NCBI GenBank assembly: GCA_033439265.1
Contig: JAVTVX010000002.1
Location: 1,064,001-1,128,000, forward strand
DNA: 64,000 nt
Origin: Dillenia suffruticosa
Taxonomy: Eukaryota > Streptophyta > Magnoliopsida > Dilleniales > Dilleniaceae
Reading direction: 5' to 3'
Each line of letters starts with the position of its first letter. Positions within the stretch are counted from its first letter, which is position 1. Positions 25,441-38,400 of this stretch are shown piece after piece. Both the position numbers and the translations under genes were made by a program. Under the pieces are notes generated by a model, which was given only the letters and a program-made list of their open reading frames with translations, made no database searches and was not told the DNA's origin.

Positions 25441-25918
25441 ACATTATACAAAACATCACAAAAATGCTGGAAAAGTATTGTCCCCAAGAATCCAATCATG
25501 TTGGAAACGGATTTCGTTGGACTCTGGGTAAGGAATACTAATGATTTATTAAAAAGAAAATAATCTAATTTTATGATGTTTGATTAAAACCCCCAAAAAA
25601 AAAAAAGAAACAAAATCAAATATGTGATTAAAACGCAAAATTTTACCCTTTTATTAAAGATTTTTAATTATAAAGAAATTATATTATATTAAACTTGATC
25701 CGTTTTATTCCACTAATCAGTTATTTACCTTTTGAATTTGTTCAGTATTTTATGAAAGTTCTTTAAAGTATGCAATTTATTATTATGCCAAATCGAGAAA
25801 AAACAACTTTTCCTTCCTAAATTATTTTGAAACACAAAGTTAGTTTTCTACTTTACTACGCAAATTTGAGTACTAATGATGATTTAAATATTATTACTTT
25901 TCCCCATCCTTTATGACT

Positions 25919-26126
25919 CTTCTTTTGTATTAAAGTGTCGTTTTGTCTTGGGTTTTCAAAGGGCCAATTCAATTCAACACGACACACGCAAAGTGCACCC
26001 ACGCGGCAAACAAAAATAGGCAAACTGGAGAGGCGGCTCTGCCCTTGGGAAGGCATTTCAAAGCACAAAAATGGATACACTTCGTTTTCTGTTCTTCGCT
26101 TTTGTTTCACTACTTTTATTGTTTCA
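25919..26126 (+). pseudogene. GLR promoter/exon-1 fragment fused into a bZIP relic
   Basis: Starts at cttcttttgtattaaag and matches the leader and start of GLR exon 1 (as at 34731-34920), including the ATG at about 26070 and MDTLRFLFFAFVSLLLL. It stops mid-signal-peptide and passes straight into bZIP intron sequence. The rest of the GLR gene is absent. The promoter position reads ggcaaacaaaaatagg, so it has no TATA core. It replaces bZIP exon 3 and parts of its two flanking introns. Confidence 0.85.
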
Positions 26127-26195
26127 AAACCCTATGATCACCAATATATATATATATATATGCTGTAGAAAATAATCATGAAAATCACATTATAC

Positions 26196-26286
26196 CTGCA
26201 ATGTTGTGACACTACTTTCAAGCTCTGAAATGTACTGTAGTTTTTTAACTCTTGATCTCTAAGCTGATTGACGATGTGCTAGAATT
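26196..26286 (-). pseudogene. bZIP exon-2 relic (basic region)
   Basis: Full-length (91 bp) copy of exon 2 of the intact gene (60047-60137) with both splice-site contexts visible. The basic-region asparagine codon of ILANRQS is changed to histidine, and a stop codon falls where the intact gene has QRSR. It is thus dead both as a frame and as a DNA-binding motif. Confidence 0.88.
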
Positions 26287-26356
26287 CTGATAATTAAAAC
26301 GTATCACATAATTAGCAGTGCTAACACATTCACTTAGATTCAATTCATACTCAAAG

Positions 26357-26387
<31 letters not shown>

Positions 26388-26508
26388 GTTATGCAAATAA
26401 GTATACTTGACAAACTCACACCGATAAACATTTATAATATCAATGAAAAATCATAAATAATAAAAAGAAATGGTATAGTTTGTAAATTTTTCACGTAATA
26501 TGGTTTAC

Positions 26509-26553
26509 CTTTGAACCCTTTTAGGATCGATTATGGGATCGACGGTGGCTGTG
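26509..26553 (-). pseudogene. bZIP exon-1 3'-end relic
   Basis: The - strand matches the last codons of exon 1 of the intact gene (ending DPKR, donor gtaaac). Similarity stops at about 26553 within the exon, so the duplicated piece ended inside exon 1. It shows that this bZIP copy once reached further 5' than the other relics do. Confidence 0.8.
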
Positions 26554-28057
26554 GATTAAATTTTGGAGTCTCTCAATATTATTTTTTTTCTTTTTATTTA
26601 GTATATTAAAAAAGAATAACAACATAAGTAAATACAATGTGACAGATAACCATAATCAAATTTTAGTAATTCTAATTTATTCGGTAATTATATGAGAAAA
26701 ATTATTTTTTGTGTAAATTATTCTTGTAGAACTTCTTATATAAATATAATAATAAAATCTTAACGAAACATTTTATAAAAGGGCTTAATTATTAGAGAAC
26801 TTCTTAAGAGATCATTATCCATGTTGAAGATGGAAATTTTGAAACATAATTTAGGAGATCTTAAGCTTGTAAAGTCAAAATCAAAAGGGCCAAACCTTGT
26901 GTGCTTGGGCTACTTGTTTCAGCCTTAGATCTTAAGCTTTCTTTTGTTATGGCTCATCACACCACACTTTTGATGATGCCCCCATGGATTATTTTACTCA
27001 ATAATGTTTGTTATGTCGCATGGATTAAATAAATATGATAACATACAAAAATAATTTAATAATATCTTATTTTATTTGTTTATTTTTTAAATTTCATAAT
27101 TGTTATTTAAGATATAAGATGGTATTAAAGTGAGAAATTGTGAATTCAAATCGTGTCGCACCCCATTTTAATTTATTTAAATTTTTTACATAATTGCATA
27201 TATTACACAATTTAATATTTTCCCCATTAGTTTTAACTTTTGTTGGAAGTGGATGATTGTTGCAAAAAATATAAAAATTTTAATTCAAATTAATCAAATT
27301 TTATATATCGGTCCACTTCAGCATATATTCATCAATTACTAATCAAACTATTTATATATTTCAACACATTTAAATAAAAATTTGACACTTTAATACATGC
27401 TTTCATGGGGGAAATTATCTTTCCCCAATGAAAATTCATGAACCTTCTATTAATAATCAACATTTTTTTGGAGAACCCTTTTTCAATTTTTTTCTAATAA
27501 AAACATTTTTAGCAATTTTGACTGTATGAGACAGAATTCTAATATTCTCTATTTTAGGTTGATCGACTTCTATTTGTTGTGAACTATAACTTATTGCAAT
27601 AAAAAGGCTTAAAACCTTATTTGAAATTAGAAAGTTATTTTATTTTTGAATGGACGGAATGATTCATAAAACAACTAAATTAAAATTTTACGTTACAGAT
27701 GGCATGAAAGAAATTCCTAATGCCAATCGCCTTGAGATCATCCAACTTACAATTTTGGATTTCTTTTTACAAAAAAAAAAAAAAAAAAAAAAACCCCAAA
27801 ACAGACCAAGTTGGAGATGTCCATTTTTATTTTCATTTTCTCTATTGATCATGGTTTTTAGCTGAATCTACGTTAGCCTGCTGCGTTCATTGCTTCGTAT
27901 GCTGGCACGTTGCAAGTTGCTGCCCAACATGGATGAATCGGAGGGGATCCGACTCTTTGTTGGAAGAAAATTTATCTGCGCAAGTGCAAAAGAAGAAAGA
28001 AATTAAACAGGGCTCCCACCATATTACTTTGTATGTGCATATATTTCTACAACTGTG

Positions 28058-28238
28058 ATTTTTTTTTTCTCACCGTCGGTATCCAAACTCAATACACCGA
28101 TTAATCCGGTCTAAATGTTTACGGAGCCCTATTTAGATGAGAGTTCTCCCGACGTAATTTTTTCTATTTCTAAATTTTAAATTCGAAATTTGATTAAGAG
28201 ATTTAGTATATCATCTCACTACACCAATTATCCATTGG
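28058..28238 (-). mobile_element. SINE-like insertion c (clearest member)
   Basis: Reads on the - strand: an A-box-like ttggtgtagtgagatg, a B-box-like core around ttcgaa (28181-28187) and an A-tail (poly-T from about 28059 on +). It is flanked by degraded direct repeats, tatttctacaactgtga on the left (about 28041-28057) and tatttctaccaaaggtta on the right (28239-28256). The sister block at about 15532-15552 has the uninterrupted site (gatttctactacagttat). The family name is unknown to me. Confidence 0.8.
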
Positions 28239-28683
28239 TATTTCTACCAAAGGTTATGTCAAAATTAAAACTTAATACTTTTATCGGTGAATCAATAATT
28301 CATAAATTTATCATTATTTTTTTTTATTTGAGTGTGCCTTAAAAATAAATATTTTTTTAATTTCTAAATAAATTCATATTAATTTCAAACTATAATGAAA
28401 AATATCCGAAATTTTGATTATACAAAAGTACCTCCCATGTATTTTAGTGTTCAACAAAAATATGATTAGTGTTAAAAAAAAATCACAGCTAAATGGACAA
28501 ATAACCAACAAAACTAACAAGATTTGACCAAGTAACCAACTAATTTCATCCGACTAGGCGAAGAGTATGCGTGGATAGATACGTCCCTTGCACTTGCTCA
28601 CCCTAAAAGTCTATAACGCTGTTGGCCCCCCTACGCCTTATTAGCCTTTTAACTCCTTTCTTCTTAACTAAATGCTCTTTCAG

Positions 28684-28726
<43 letters not shown>

Positions 28727-29534
28727 AGTGTAAAGGAACAAAGAAAAAGGAACTTCACATGGATTTTGGTAGGACATAAGTTGTATCCTAACCCTTTTCT
28801 TTTAAGTACAGAGAAATTAAAATGCTGATTTTCTTAGGGAAGGCCGAAAGTGAAAGCGAAGCGAACCTTACTAGTCAAAATCAAGATGGTCGAGTTGATA
28901 AATTATGTTGAAGAGTCCGACGGATTAGCAGAGTCATTTTCAAGGGAGAAGTAGGTGCACATATTTTTCTTTAAACAATCCTTGTTTAAAATTTTGCTGG
29001 AATTTTTATTGAATGATTTCAAAAAATTTTACATGTTTATGTATTTGGGAAATCAATTCTTAGTAGATGCAAATGGGGTCTCTAGGTGGGTTTGGCTTGA
29101 TTCGGTCATTAAATCTGACCAACCAAAGAGTCATTCTATGAATAGCTTTGGTAGATGGTTCTGCTAATGGTCCACAAAAAAGGTGCCTCAATTCCCAAGA
29201 ATGGAGACTAGTCTGTATGGGTTGAGTCCTTGCCTTGTATTCCTTTTGTTTCGAGGTTCTCAAAGAAGAAGGGTTCGGGCCTATTAGTTGGTAGCTGAAA
29301 AATATGGGCCTATGATGGACCTCTTCCTAGAAGGAAAAAAATGAAAATGGGCCTCGTGGCTTTAGCGGCCAGTTGCCCTTGGAGTTGATAAAAGGGTTAA
29401 CTGTACCAAAAAAAAAGGTTAAGACTGTCTTTTGTGGAGTGGGTTGATCCATATATATGATTTCGGGTATTTTGGTCTGACTACCACATTACAATTAGAT
29501 TTTAACTTACTATGCGCCCCCCCCCCTCCCTTTT

Positions 29535-29690
29535 TTTTTTTATATCGGAGTCGTACTCTAACTAATATAATTAAAATATCTAGAGACCCCTATTAAAAAA
29601 ATGACTCTTCCAACATTTTTTTTATTTTTAAATTTTAAACTCAAAATTTAATTAATAGACCTAATATCTCATACCACCTGACCCGTTAGT
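29535..29690 (-). repeat. SINE-like family member d
   Basis: Same arrangement as 28058-28238: poly-T start, a cttccaac landmark, an attttaaactcaaaatttaatt landmark and a final ctcataccacctgacccgtt. Flanking duplication not resolved because the sister block is deleted here. Confidence 0.5.
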
Positions 29691-32600
29691 CTTTTCCCAC
29701 CACATTCATAAAAGTAAATATGTAGGGGGTAGCCCAATAATATTACCTTTTTTAAGTGGGGTCACTAACAGTTTATTAACTTTGATCAAAATAGTAAATT
29801 TAAAATTTGATTACTAAAAACATCGAAATAAAGTAACATTAACTTCTATTTTTTTTTGGGACAGCATGCAAACAAAATTTTGTAGGAATAATTAAAAAAA
29901 AATCTAGCAACTGGTACCTTTAGACAGAAAAAAAATTATAGTAATTTTTAATTCAAATATCAATAAAATTTTAAATATTCAATTTTATGGTCAATTATTA
30001 TTTGTATGAAATTTGTGGTAAAAAATAACATAATCTACCATTCTCGTGTTTTAAAACTATCATAAGATTTTTTATGTATTTATAAATTTATGTACTTTAT
30101 CTTTATACACGATAATATTGTGTTTACATGAACTAAATATTTTTTTAAACGAAGTGTAAAATTGACCCATTATCTTTATTTCTTTTTAATTTTTTTTGTC
30201 ATTTTAGTGGGATCAAACTGAGCAAAACAATAAAAAAGTTTTAAATATTAATACAATAATGTTATTTATTTCAAATTTAGTTTTTCTTTTTGGGGGCGGG
30301 GGGGTTTCATCTGACATCACAAAAGCTCCGCCGTCCCCCGGAAGGGTTGGTCAAACCCTTCGTCAATGTGATTTTGGTGACAAAAGATGATGGGGTACAT
30401 CAATTGAGAGTTAGTTTAATAAAATGGGGTGTTATATCAGTTAATATATAGTTTTGGAGTCAAAATTTAAGAATAAAAAGAATAACGTTAGGAAAGTTAT
30501 CTTCTAAACAGAATTTTATAGATTTTTAAATTGAATTAGTCTAATTATGATTTGAGGCAAGGGTCATCTAATAAAAAAGAATGATGATGGAGCACAGACC
30601 CAGATTAGATTATCATGGAATGTGGGCAAAGTTTGTTCATTTTCTTGAACTAGGCCCAAAATTTGACAAACCCAGAACCCATTTGGTCACTACTCACTAG
30701 TCACCCCCACCAACTCTTTTGTTCATTTTCTCTTTCCCGCAGGATAGAAAACATTGGCAAGGAAGGAAAATAACGAGGTGGGCGTGCTTTTAATTGTGGT
30801 CTTTATCAGATCACTCTTTTCTGAATTTATCCATCTTCATGATTAGATTCTTAATTTTGAATTAATCCATCTTCATTGGCTTGTTGTGGGGTCTTAAAAT
30901 TTTTTTTGAATTTCAAATTACTCTCTACAGCAAGTGTTCTAATTGTCATCTAATAAGAATGAGGAGCCCATGTCAATCCATATTCCCTGCATATCGGATT
31001 CTATTTGTTTATGGCGAAGGAGAGAGGTTGCTGTGTATGTTTTTGTGAATTAAATGCAAAAATTCAAATACTAAATGCTCATATGGTCACCCCCCTCCCC
31101 CCGGCAAAAAAAAGGTCCCCCCAAAAAATTAGCATAGCAATTTATTATAGGATCAGACCAAACAGGACCATCTCCATCCCAATTGTGTACTGGATGTCAA
31201 AGTCTACATCAAATTTGTCTTATACAATTCTTTATTTTCTCTTTTTAATTAATTATAAAATTATTATTAAAAATATATATATATAAACAACGACTTAATC
31301 AAAAAGACGTGTCTAACAAGAATCAAATATAAATTCAAATTAATCCAATACGTGACTTGTTCCTTTCACATGCAACTACGTAAAAAGAAAATTTGTATTA
31401 ATAGTCTAGTTTGAAATTAAATCAAATTTACACGGCACACCACATTAATGGATTTGGATATTATAGAATTTAATATGGAGTATCAAATGTCAATAAATTA
31501 TAAGTCAATTGATATCGTCGCCTCTCTTTCTTATAAAAATATGAATTTAAGCTTTTTTATATTAAAAAATAAATTGCAGCATGAAATTCAATTCTCTTGC
31601 TTGTATACTCAACTTTAAAAGAAAGCTGGATTGGTACTAAAAAAGAAATTCAATCTTCATTATGATCATATAATGTATAATAATAACATATTTCAAATCA
31701 TATATATAAATTTTTCGTTTAAATCCAAATTATCTATTGTAATCTTAAGGTTCACTGAAAATTGATATTTCGTGAAGAAGAAAATATTATTATCCTTTTA
31801 TTTCTCAATTTTTTGGAAGAAATTAAAGAAATAAAAATAGAAAATAGAAAACAAAAAGCAGGCGGAAGCAAAGTGGATGAAGGTACGATTTTGACAAGAG
31901 GAAATGTGCCTTGCACACCCCGCAACCTCATGCGCCGCACATGATTCTCCGTACATCCTTTGCCCCAAGCTCACGGTGCTTTTTAAGGAAACTTGAAGGG
32001 GTCGGTCTTCTTGATTAATAATAATTAAAAAAAAAATTAAAGAGAGGTTTTTTAATAAATGAAGTTATGAAAATGTTGAAAGTCCTATTGTCATAATTTT
32101 CCTTCCAAAACTTATTACAAGTCAAACAAAATATCTGATAAATCGAAATCAAACAGAAAATAAATCATGTATAATCAAATAAAAATAATTTTAATTTAGT
32201 ATAGAAATCAAAAATTTTAAATCATTACTCTTTTCTAACTTCTAAAAATTGATCGAGAATCAAACTATAAGAATTTGAAAAAAAAAATAAAATAATTACA
32301 AAAACCTTTCATAAAAATAAAAAAAAAAAAAAACAAAAAATCGGTAAACCAAAATAGAAATGGAATACCTTGGTCATGTATATTCCAAACTAAATTATCT
32401 AATTCTTGCAGAATATTTTGAGGAAGAGTTATAAGATTTATTCACAAAATATGTTACAAATAACTATAAGATAATTTTTGGTCACATATTTTTTCATATG
32501 AAGTCCGCCATAGGCCAACATGGTCAACTTATCGAAGTATGTTGGAATAAAAAATGGATTATTCAAGGATTAAATAAAGAATTCAAAGTCCCCGTGTGGA

Positions 32601-33815
32601 CTCCTTTGAACAATTGACCTACCGAAACTACTGGAGACCGACCGGACCACATTTTTTTATTTATAAATTATAATTATTAAATTTAATTTAAATCGAGTTA
32701 CATTTTTTAAATATAAAATTCTATCGATATCTATTTTTTTTATCTATAAAATTTTAATTCGAGATTTTATTTAAAAATTATTGGTATCTATTAATAGATT
32801 AACTTGCATTAGTGTTGTAATAAATAATATTATAATAAATTAGATATATTTAAAATTAAATAGGTCAAATTTTATATACAATTTCGTTTCAATAAACAAT
32901 AAAAAATTTTCAAATTTTCAAATTTTTAATAATCAAAGTTTCGGCCAATTTTGGTCTTATTTCCACATTTTTATGATATTTTAAGACAAGAATCCCAAGA
33001 CTTGACTTTTCTTCTTCTTTTTTTTTGATACTATATTATTAAATATCCAAAAACATATTCCGATTCATTTAGTTCGAGATTTATAGTAACTCATTGAAAA
33101 GAACTATTCTCTTAGTATAATTTGTTCCAAGACTTAGACTTTTTAATATCAACATAAAAAGATTTGATCGAATGAAAATATACCAGAGAAATCTCTCTCT
33201 CTCTCTCCCTATCCAATGACCTGGGTAAGTAGTTCTATGAAAACTCTTAGCAGCAAATAAGAGTTTCAATTTCCAACTCTATTAATTTCAACTATTAGAA
33301 AAATCTTATATTAATCTCCTAACGAACGAAGAAGATAGATACCTAAATATATTTTAAACACCATTAGAAAAGGTCATGAAATTCACCAACCAAAAAAAAA
33401 AAAAAAATTATACTCCAATCCAAATCATCCACTATGTATCAAGTTTTTCTAATATCCTTTTTTTTAATATATAAATTATTGCCGTGAACAAAATTTGAAT
33501 TCGTAATTTTATTTAAAATATATCACTACTCAATTATTAAATCAATTAAACATTGATATTTGTTGAACTAACTAATAAGGAAGACCCCTAAATATAATTA
33601 AAACTGTATGAAAATCTAACTTAATTAGTAAAAATTACACCTCAAAAATAAACAAAATCCAAAATTTAATTAGTGGCAATCACTTTACAAAAATTTTAAA
33701 ATCATAATGAATTTATCAAAAGTTGTTGCATAATACATAAAATCTGTGAACTATTTTATATTACCCAATAAATTAATTAAAACATTAAAAAAATGAAATG
33801 GTAGTTAAAGGTTTA

Positions 33816-34163
33816 TGGTGTGTATAGTTGAGGAAAACATAGGTGTTTTTCAGAAAATATTTTTTAAGAAAATAAAACTGTATTTAAATACTCTATTTTT
33901 CAATTTTTAGAAAATGAAAATAGGAAAAAATGGTTTTCCAATTTATTAAGAAAAAAAAAAGAAAACAAGTTTAGGGTTGTTTTCTACTATTTTTCATTAA
34001 ATAAAATCCGTATTTTTCAAAATTTTTTAGCTTTATTAGAGATAGAAAAATATGTAACTTTTGAAAATATTTTTTAATTTTTCTATTTTTTTCTTTAGAA
34101 ATAGAAATATAAGAAAATTAGATATGAAAATTTAAAAAACATTTTCTATAACTAAAAGCAACC
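33816..34163. mobile_element. MITE-like insertion shared with unit 5
   Basis: About 348 bp inserted between ggttta and ttccaaac. Units 1 (about 3698-3715) and 4 (about 43080-43096) have the uninterrupted ggtttatattccaaac. The ends, best seen in the unit 5 copy, form a short imperfect inverted repeat (gggtgtgtttagt / gggtgctttttagt). The interior is rich in gaaaat and ttttct. No coding capacity. Superfamily not assigned. Confidence 0.6.
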
Positions 34164-34266
34164 TTGTGTTCCAAACCCATGCATAATTAAATTAGGACTA
34201 AGGTGTAAGAAACCGGAAAATACATGGAAAATAGGAGGAAACTAATATTGATGTCCCACCTCAAGG

Positions 34267-34267
<1 letters not shown>

Positions 34268-34328
<61 letters not shown>
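34268..34328 (+). repeat. (CT)n microsatellite
   Basis: About 60 bp of uninterrupted CT. The equivalent tracts at 3809, 43169 and 51893 differ greatly in length. Confidence 0.95.
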
Positions 34329-34330
<2 letters not shown>

Positions 34331-34806
34331 AATCTCACATTCAGTCAAAGAGAGAGAAAACGATGTTTGTAAACCGGTTAATGCTCATCATTTTCTCTCT
34401 TTTTAAAGTTCAAATCCATAATAATCCAGTTTTCATGATTAATTGTTATTTAAAATCATATTTTGATTAATCTGAATTAAATTACTATCAGACTTTTTAT
34501 AAAAGGAACCTTTTTTAATATAATTTTTCTTATTTTTAAAATTTAAATTTGAATCTAATTTTAAAATTTGAACTTAGTTTTAATCGAGAAATGTAAAGTT
34601 CTTTTCACCGGTCAAATTATCAGTTAATAAATCTTCATATTTTCTCTCGATTTCTTGGTGAACATTAGGTCGATTCTGACCAAGTAAACCAAGCAATTTC
34701 TCATCCTTGGGTTGGGAGGGGGGAGGGGAAGGCTTCTTTTGTATTAAAAGGTCGTTTTGTCGTGGGTTTCCAAAGGCTCAATTCAATTCAATGCACCCAC
34801 GGGGCA

Positions 34807-34813
34807 TATAAAA
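34807..34813 (+). promoter_or_regulatory. Candidate TATA box, GLR copy 3
   Basis: TATAAAA 62 bp before the ATG, conserved in position with copies 1, 4 and 5. The preceding bases read cccacgggg, so no G-box here. Confidence 0.45.
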
Positions 34814-34868
34814 ATAGGCAAACTAGAGAGGCGGCTCTAGCCTTGGGAAGGCATTTCAAAGCACGAAA

Positions 34869-35410
34869 ATGGATACCCTTCGTTTTCTGTTCTTCGCTTT
34901 TGTTTCACTACTTTTATTGCTTTCTTCAAAAGCAAATGGTGGTGGCAAGGAAGATGTAATTGGAGCTATTATTGACACCAGTTCTCGCGTGGGAAAAGAA
35001 GAGAGCTTGGCAGTGGAAATGGCTGCTGAAGATTTCAACAATCACTTCAATCAAACTCTGCATTTGATAGTCAAAGACTCCCAAAGCCAACCCCTTCAAG
35101 CAGCTCTTATGGGTATGTTTAGTAATTGCATTGCCCGCAGAAATTTGAACTTTTTTCTTCAATTGATTGTTTTGGATAAAATTTTAATTTCAAGATTCGC
35201 CATGTTAACAACCCATTAATTTTTGAATTCTATAAGTGGTACGTTTTATGTGTTTAGTCGTTGTTTTGTTTGTTTTATTTCAAAGGATTCTCGTACTGTA
35301 AACCTTTTGAGTAATCAATCATGAAAAAAGGCAAATACCCATTAATCCTTAGATGCCAAATTTATATTTTTGGTGGTCAAATTCTTTTAGATTCTTGGAA
35401 TGTAAAAACA

Positions 35411-35441
<31 letters not shown>

Positions 35442-38400
35442 TTTTAACTAAATGCATTTTTGTTGGAAATGCAGCTATGGATTTGATTGAGACTGAGAGG
35501 GTGAAAGCTATTTTAGGACCCAATTCATGGGAGGAAGCAAAATTGGTTGCAGAAATTGGAAGCAGGACACAGACCCCAATACTTAGTTTTCACGAGACTA
35601 CTCCAAATTGGGCAATAGAGAAATGGCCTTTCTTGATTCAAGCCTCATCTGATCATTGCATTCAAATGAAGGCCATTGCAGCAATAGTTCAATCTTGGAA
35701 ATGGCGTCAAGTCACTCTTTTATATGAGGATGTTGATTCTTATGTCAATGGGCTATTCCCTTATCTCTCCGATGCTCTTTACGGCATCGACGTCGTGCTT
35801 GCAGAACTAGTAGCTCTCCCATCTGCCAATTCTCCATCATCTTTGTTGTTTGATGCACTCGTGAGGCTTAGAGAGGGGCAATGTAGAGTTTTCATTCTTC
35901 ATTCTTCTTTAGAATTGGCTATAAAGATCTTTGAAACTGCAAAAACATTGGAGATGATGGAAAAGGATTTTGTATGGATTGCTACGCATTCTATAATAGG
36001 TATGGTGCACTCTATTGATCATGTAAACATCTCATACATGCAAGGTGGTCTTGGAGTCAGGAGCCATTTCTCTGATAGTGGAGACTATTATAAGTCGTTT
36101 TACAAGAGGTTTCGCAAAAGATTTCAAGTGAGGCATCCTCATGAAGAAAATCATGAGCCTGGGAGTTTGGCAGTTCAGGCTTATGATGCTGTTTGGACGG
36201 TAGGTTTAGCAAGTATAGGAGGATCTGGTTCAATTAGTACTGAGATGAGAGGACAACATTTGTTAGAAAAGATTTTGGAAAGTGATTTTAATGGTCTAAC
36301 CAGCCAAATCCAATTTATAGATCAGAAGTTACCGGCAACAAAGATATTTGAGGTCATCAATATTGTGGGGAGAAGCTATAGAGAACTTGGGTTTTGGTCG
36401 GAAAACATGGGATTTTCAGAAAAAGTTGAAATGGGAGCTAAAAATTTTTCTTCCATGGAAAACTTGGAGCCGGTGATTTGGCCAAAGGGGCCAAAAATAA
36501 CTCCCAAAGGATGGACTTTTCCAAGCTCATCAAACGCCACGCTTAGAATTGGTGTTCCCACAACCACTTTCAAGCAATTTGTCACAGTCGAAAAGGATAA
36601 TTCCCCACATCAAGGGAACAATTATACGGGGTTTTCAATTGAAGTCTTCAAAGCAGCAATAGAGTATTTGCCTTATCCATTGCCATATGAATTTGTCAAT
36701 TTTACCGGCTCATACGATGACTTAGTGCAGAGCATCTACTTAAAGGTATGCTGTCTGTTCATGTTCTTTTCTAAAAGTTGTGCAGACAGTTTCAGACAAC
36801 ATAATTAGAAACTCTTAGTAGTTCAGGTTTCATCCCAACACTTATGATTAGTGCTATGTAGCTCCTGCATATTTGATTGGCTTGTGTATTGGAATAGGTT
36901 AAACCTTGATTTGAGTTCTCTACTGTTTATGCTTGTTTTGGGACTGTGTTTAGGCTCTCATTTTAGTTTTAAGGTCTGAGTTTCAGCGGCTTTTTCTTTT
37001 TCTTTTATTGACAGCTGCCACGTTTGTTTTTTGGTGTCGAGACAAAATTTAGATCCCGTCAAATGTCAATGGTTCCATTTTTCCTGCAAATACCGCGTTT
37101 GGTTGGAAGACCTCATCCGAGCAATGCGCTGGAAAGAAGTACTTCCTGATGAATGGGGCACATCACGCGCACACTAGTAAAATTTAATTTCACAGTAAAT
37201 TATAAAGATAGAATAAAAAATAGGGTAACTTATTTTCTTTTTTCCTGGTCAGATCAACAAGTTCATAAAATATTTCGATTTATTTACTTTTTATTTTAAA
37301 TAGAATGGATTTACTTGACCTAATACTTGATTTTCTTTTAGTCTTTCTGGGATTAAGTCTTATATGAGGAGGGGTAGGGAAACATTTTAGGATTGATCCC
37401 ACATGTACATAGACATAGATCTGCCTATTAATGTTTTAGCATGTGCATGTGCATGTGCTTATGTCTTACGAGCAAAATGTCATTTTCAGACACATCCCAA
37501 ACAGTAATTTTCTTTGCTTATGACTGATTTTTGGTAGTAGACTATGCATCTCTGTACTGCATAACTACAGCATATCAGTTCTGTTAACCTTAATGGCATT
37601 TAGTTACTTGATGCATATTTAACTATCTTTTTGTATTTTTCAAAAAACTAATGATTCAAGTACGATGATTGATAGGAATTTGATGCAGTAGTTGGCGATG
37701 TAGCAATTATAAGCAAGCGATACAAATGGGCAGAATTTTCACACCCTTATGCAGAACCAGGACTGGTGTTGGTTTCTCCGGTTCGGCTGCAAACAAGGGA
37801 CAAAGCCTGGCTTTTTATGAGACCCTTCACCATAACCATGTGGCTTCTCATAGGGATTATCAATATTTTCAATGGCTTTGTTGTGTGGTTAATAGAGAGC
37901 AATCACTGCCCAGAACTCAAAGGTCCTTTGCTTAACCAAATTGGGACTCTACTTTGGCTTGCCTTCAACACACTCTTCTCTTTACATGGTAATAATTAAC
38001 TCTTTAAGAACCTTTATGAAGCCTGTGCTTAAAACTTTTAGTACAATCAGTCAGGAGTAATATATATGTGCAGGGGAGAAAATGCACAGTAATTTATCGC
38101 GAATGGCTATGGTGGTGTGGCTGTTTGTGGCATTAGTGATCACACAAAGTTACACAGCGAACCTAACCAGCATGCTCACTCTGCAAAAGTTCGAGGCCAC
38201 AGTGAAAGATGTGGAGGCGCTGAAGGCTTTGGTAAAGGATCATATGTGGAGGGATATTTGATCGATGTCTTGGGCTTTAACTCAAAGCTCTTGACAAACT
38301 ATAAGACACCCGAAGATTATGATCAAGCTTTCAGAAACCAATCGATTAAGGCTGCTTTCATTGAAGCTCCTTTGGCCAAAGTATTCCTTACCAAGTATTG

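Larger units (their letters stand above)
17640..25918 (+). repeat. Tandem duplication unit 2 (GLR copy 2 + bZIP exon-4 relic)
   Basis: Related to unit 1, with a shortened and rearranged upstream block (a SINE-like insertion and an inverted segment) and a body of GLR copy 2 with flank. The right edge at about 25918 is the point where bZIP-intron-like sequence switches abruptly to GLR 5' sequence. Confidence 0.7.
26554..30689. other. Extra noncoding block B2 (long interval after unit 2)
   Basis: No supported gene. Sister of block B1 (12026-17249), with its own insertions and deletions. It contains a long A run (about 27771-27793), a (CT)n tract at about 28687-28721 and SINE-like repeats at 28058-28238 and about 29535-29690. 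Nothing else recognised. Confidence 0.6.
30757..34806. other. Noncoding upstream block of GLR copy 3
   Basis: No gene. Aligned landmark by landmark with units 1, 4 and 5. Contains a MITE-like insertion (33816-34163), a long (CT)n tract at about 34268-34328 and a degenerate SINE-like stretch (about 34435-34625). Confidence 0.65.
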
